From Planctomycetota bacterium (lineage in GTDB: Bacteria; Planctomycetota; Planctomycetia; Pirellulales; UBA1268): a stretch of 6,250 nt of DNA. The notes under the pieces are model-generated. The model was given only the letters and a program-made list of their open reading frames with translations, did no database searches and had not been told where the DNA came from. Position 1 is the stretch's first letter. Each line of letters opens with the position of its first letter. Of the stretch, positions 5,322 through 6,250 are shown piece by piece. The position numbers and the translations under genes were made by a program. The stretch covers positions 1-6,250 of the forward strand of contig QWQL01000078.1 in assembly GCA_003670825.1 (NCBI GenBank), written 5' to 3'.

Positions 5322-5340
5322 TGCCTTCGACTCGAAAGCA
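5322..5340. promoter_or_regulatory. 19-base near-palindrome, candidate operator
   Basis: TGCCTTCGACTCGAAAGCA has 9-base arms around a central C, and 8 of 9 positions pair. The inner TTCGA-C-TCGAA is perfect. It lies between the divergent starts, downstream of the minus-strand -10 and over the plus-strand candidate -35. A dimeric repressor bound here could block both promoters. No known regulator consensus is recognised. Confidence 0.4.
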
Positions 5341-5360
5341 GTCCATGCGGCCAGTATAAG
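5332..5360 (+). promoter_or_regulatory. Candidate promoter for the SDR gene
   Basis: TCGAAA at 5332-5337 (4 of 6 to TTGACA), a 17-base spacer and TATAAG at 5355-5360 (5 of 6 to TATAAT) form a sigma70-like promoter, about 46 bases before the ATG at 5407. Its -10 overlaps that of the opposing promoter. Confidence 0.4.
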
Positions 5361-5380
5361 ACCAATGGATCAGGTGACCA
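5353..5380 (-). promoter_or_regulatory. Candidate promoter for the small-gene pair
   Basis: On the minus strand, TGGTCA (5380-5375, 4 of 6 to TTGACA), a 16-base spacer and TATACT (5358-5353, 5 of 6 to TATAAT) precede the ATG at 5291 by about 60 bases. It faces the SDR promoter, with the two -10 elements sharing bases 5355-5358. Both cannot easily be occupied at once. Confidence 0.45.
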
Positions 5381-5406
5381 GCGGAGAAGTTTTCCACAGC
5401 ACCCCG

Positions 5407-6250
5407 ATGAGCCAACACCCCCACCAGCAGTCCGTTTTTGTCACCGGGGCAACAGGCTATGTCGGGGGCAGACTCGTGCCCGCCCTCCTGGAGGCTGGCT
5501 ACGGTGTTCGATGCCTCGTGCGTGCACCCCGGAAACTCGACCAGCGACCGTGGCGGTCGCATTCGGCCGTGGAGATCGTCGCCGGCGACCTCTCCGATGA
5601 GGACATCCTCTGCGGCCAGATGGCCGGCGCCTCGGCGGCCTACTACCTCATTCATTCCATGGAGGCGACCGGTGGTGAATATGCCGCCCGCGATCGGGAG
5701 TTGGCGGCCTGCTTCGCCCGTGCTGCGGCCCGGGCGAGGGTGCCGCGGATCGTCTACCTGGGCGGCCTTGGCGAGATGGGCCCCGACCTGAGTACCCACC
5801 TGCGTTCCCGCCGTGAGGTCGAGCGAGAACTTGCCGCAACGGGCGTGCCGGTGACCACCTTCCGCGCGGCGATGATCATCGGCGCTGGTTCGGCCTCCTT
5901 TGAGATCCTCCGCTACCTCGTCGAGCGGCTGCCCGTGATGGTCACTCCCCGCTGGGTGAACACGGCATGCCAGCCGGTCGCGATCGCAGACGTGCTTCAC
6001 TGGCTCGTTCGCTGTCTCGAGGTGCCCGAGACGGCTGGACGAACGCTCGAGATCGGCGGTCCGGACGTCCTCCCCTATCGGGAGTTGATGCAGATCATGG
6101 CCGAGGAGTTGCACTTGCCGCGGCGGCTCATCGTGCCGGTGCCGGTGCTCACGCCGCGGCTGAGTTCGCTATGGATCAACCTCGTCACGCCGGTCTCGTA
6201 TCGGATCGCGCGGCCCCTGGCCGAGGGACTGCGAAACCGGGTCGTGGTGA
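5407..6250 (+). CDS. SDR-family NAD(P)-binding protein of the YbjT/DUF2867 type, 3' partial
   Basis: The frame is open from the ATG at 5407 to the window edge (281 codons seen). It begins with a Rossmann beta-alpha-beta: SVFVTGATGYVGGRLVPALL, whose TGATGYVG (13-20) is the glycine-rich NAD(P) loop. Arg35 and Arg39, just after the second strand, may favour NADP. AGDLSD at 59-64 contacts the adenine end in this class. The YYLIHSM stretch (79-85), YLGGLGE (117-123), the LRSRREVERELAATGVPVTTFRAAMIIG block (132-159) and LEIGGPDVLPYRELM (214-228) follow the atypical SDR/NmrA-like order. The tail WINLVTPVSYRIARPLAEGLRNRVV (256-280) is typical just ahead of a DUF2867 domain, so one probably lies beyond the edge. 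The catalytic Tyr-X3-Lys of classical SDRs is not evident, so a sensor or binding role is as likely as catalysis. A GTG at 5374 is an alternative start, but the ATG fits the Rossmann start better. No good ribosome site is seen. Confidence 0.86.
   Translation, partial: MSQHPHQQSVFVTGATGYVGGRLVPALLEAGYGVRCLVRAPRKLDQRPWRSHSAVEIVAGDLSDEDILCGQMAGASAAYYLIHSMEATGGEYAARDRELAACFARAAARARVPRIVYLGGLGEMGPDLSTHLRSRREVERELAATGVPVTTFRAAMIIGAGSASFEILRYLVERLPVMVTPRWVNTACQPVAIADVLHWLVRCLEVPETAGRTLEIGGPDVLPYRELMQIMAEELHLPRRLIVPVPVLTPRLSSLWINLVTPVSYRIARPLAEGLRNRVVV

Noticed and set aside
5390..5398. DnaA box-like TTTTCCACA
   Set aside because: It has one mismatch to TTATCCACA and stands alone, with no cluster, no AT-rich unwinding region and no replication gene nearby.
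5281..6114. Minus-strand open frame opposite the SDR gene (277 residues)
   Set aside because: The plus-strand frame carries an unmistakable Rossmann NAD(P) site and family motifs; the opposite frame has none.

Overview
This is a 6.25 kb stretch of GC-rich bacterial chromosome. It holds seven protein genes: five recognisable by family and two small ones I cannot name. High GC, mostly weak or absent Shine-Dalgarno sequences, a RoxA-like secreted di-haem cytochrome, a short-form ThiC and conserved small orphan proteins together suggest a planctomycete or a relative. That placement is an inference from style, not from a marker gene. I see no rRNA, tRNA, CRISPR array, transposase or phage gene.

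Layout: (1) bases 1-278, plus strand, are the end of a membrane protein that looks like a prokaryotic pentameric ligand-gated ion channel (M2, M3 and M4). (2) Bases 322-1665, minus strand, are a complete mgtE magnesium channel gene converging on it. (3) An 86-base divergent gap separates mgtE from a plus-strand gene (1752-3164) for an exported cytochrome c with two CxxCH haem sites. (4) Bases 3165-3412 are non-coding and rich in structure: a long imperfect inverted repeat, an 11-base direct repeat around it and a terminator-like hairpin next to the thiC ribosome site. No TPP riboswitch is visible. (5) Bases 3413-4756 are thiC, complete. (6) Bases 4777-5291, minus strand, hold two small overlapping-frame ORFs of unknown function. 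They sit in visibly less GC-rich DNA and are joined by a slippery-looking heptamer, T TTG GGC, just before the first stop. (7) A 115-base divergent gap holds face-to-face candidate promoters and a 19-base near-palindrome. (8) From 5407 to the window edge runs an SDR-family NAD(P)-binding protein of the YbjT/DUF2867 type, cut at the right end.

The genes do not form one pathway. They are mostly single housekeeping or envelope genes on alternating strands: magnesium uptake, periplasmic electron transfer, thiamine pyrimidine synthesis and an oxidoreductase-like protein. The least explained parts are the small-gene pair with its possible recoding signal and the structured leader of thiC.
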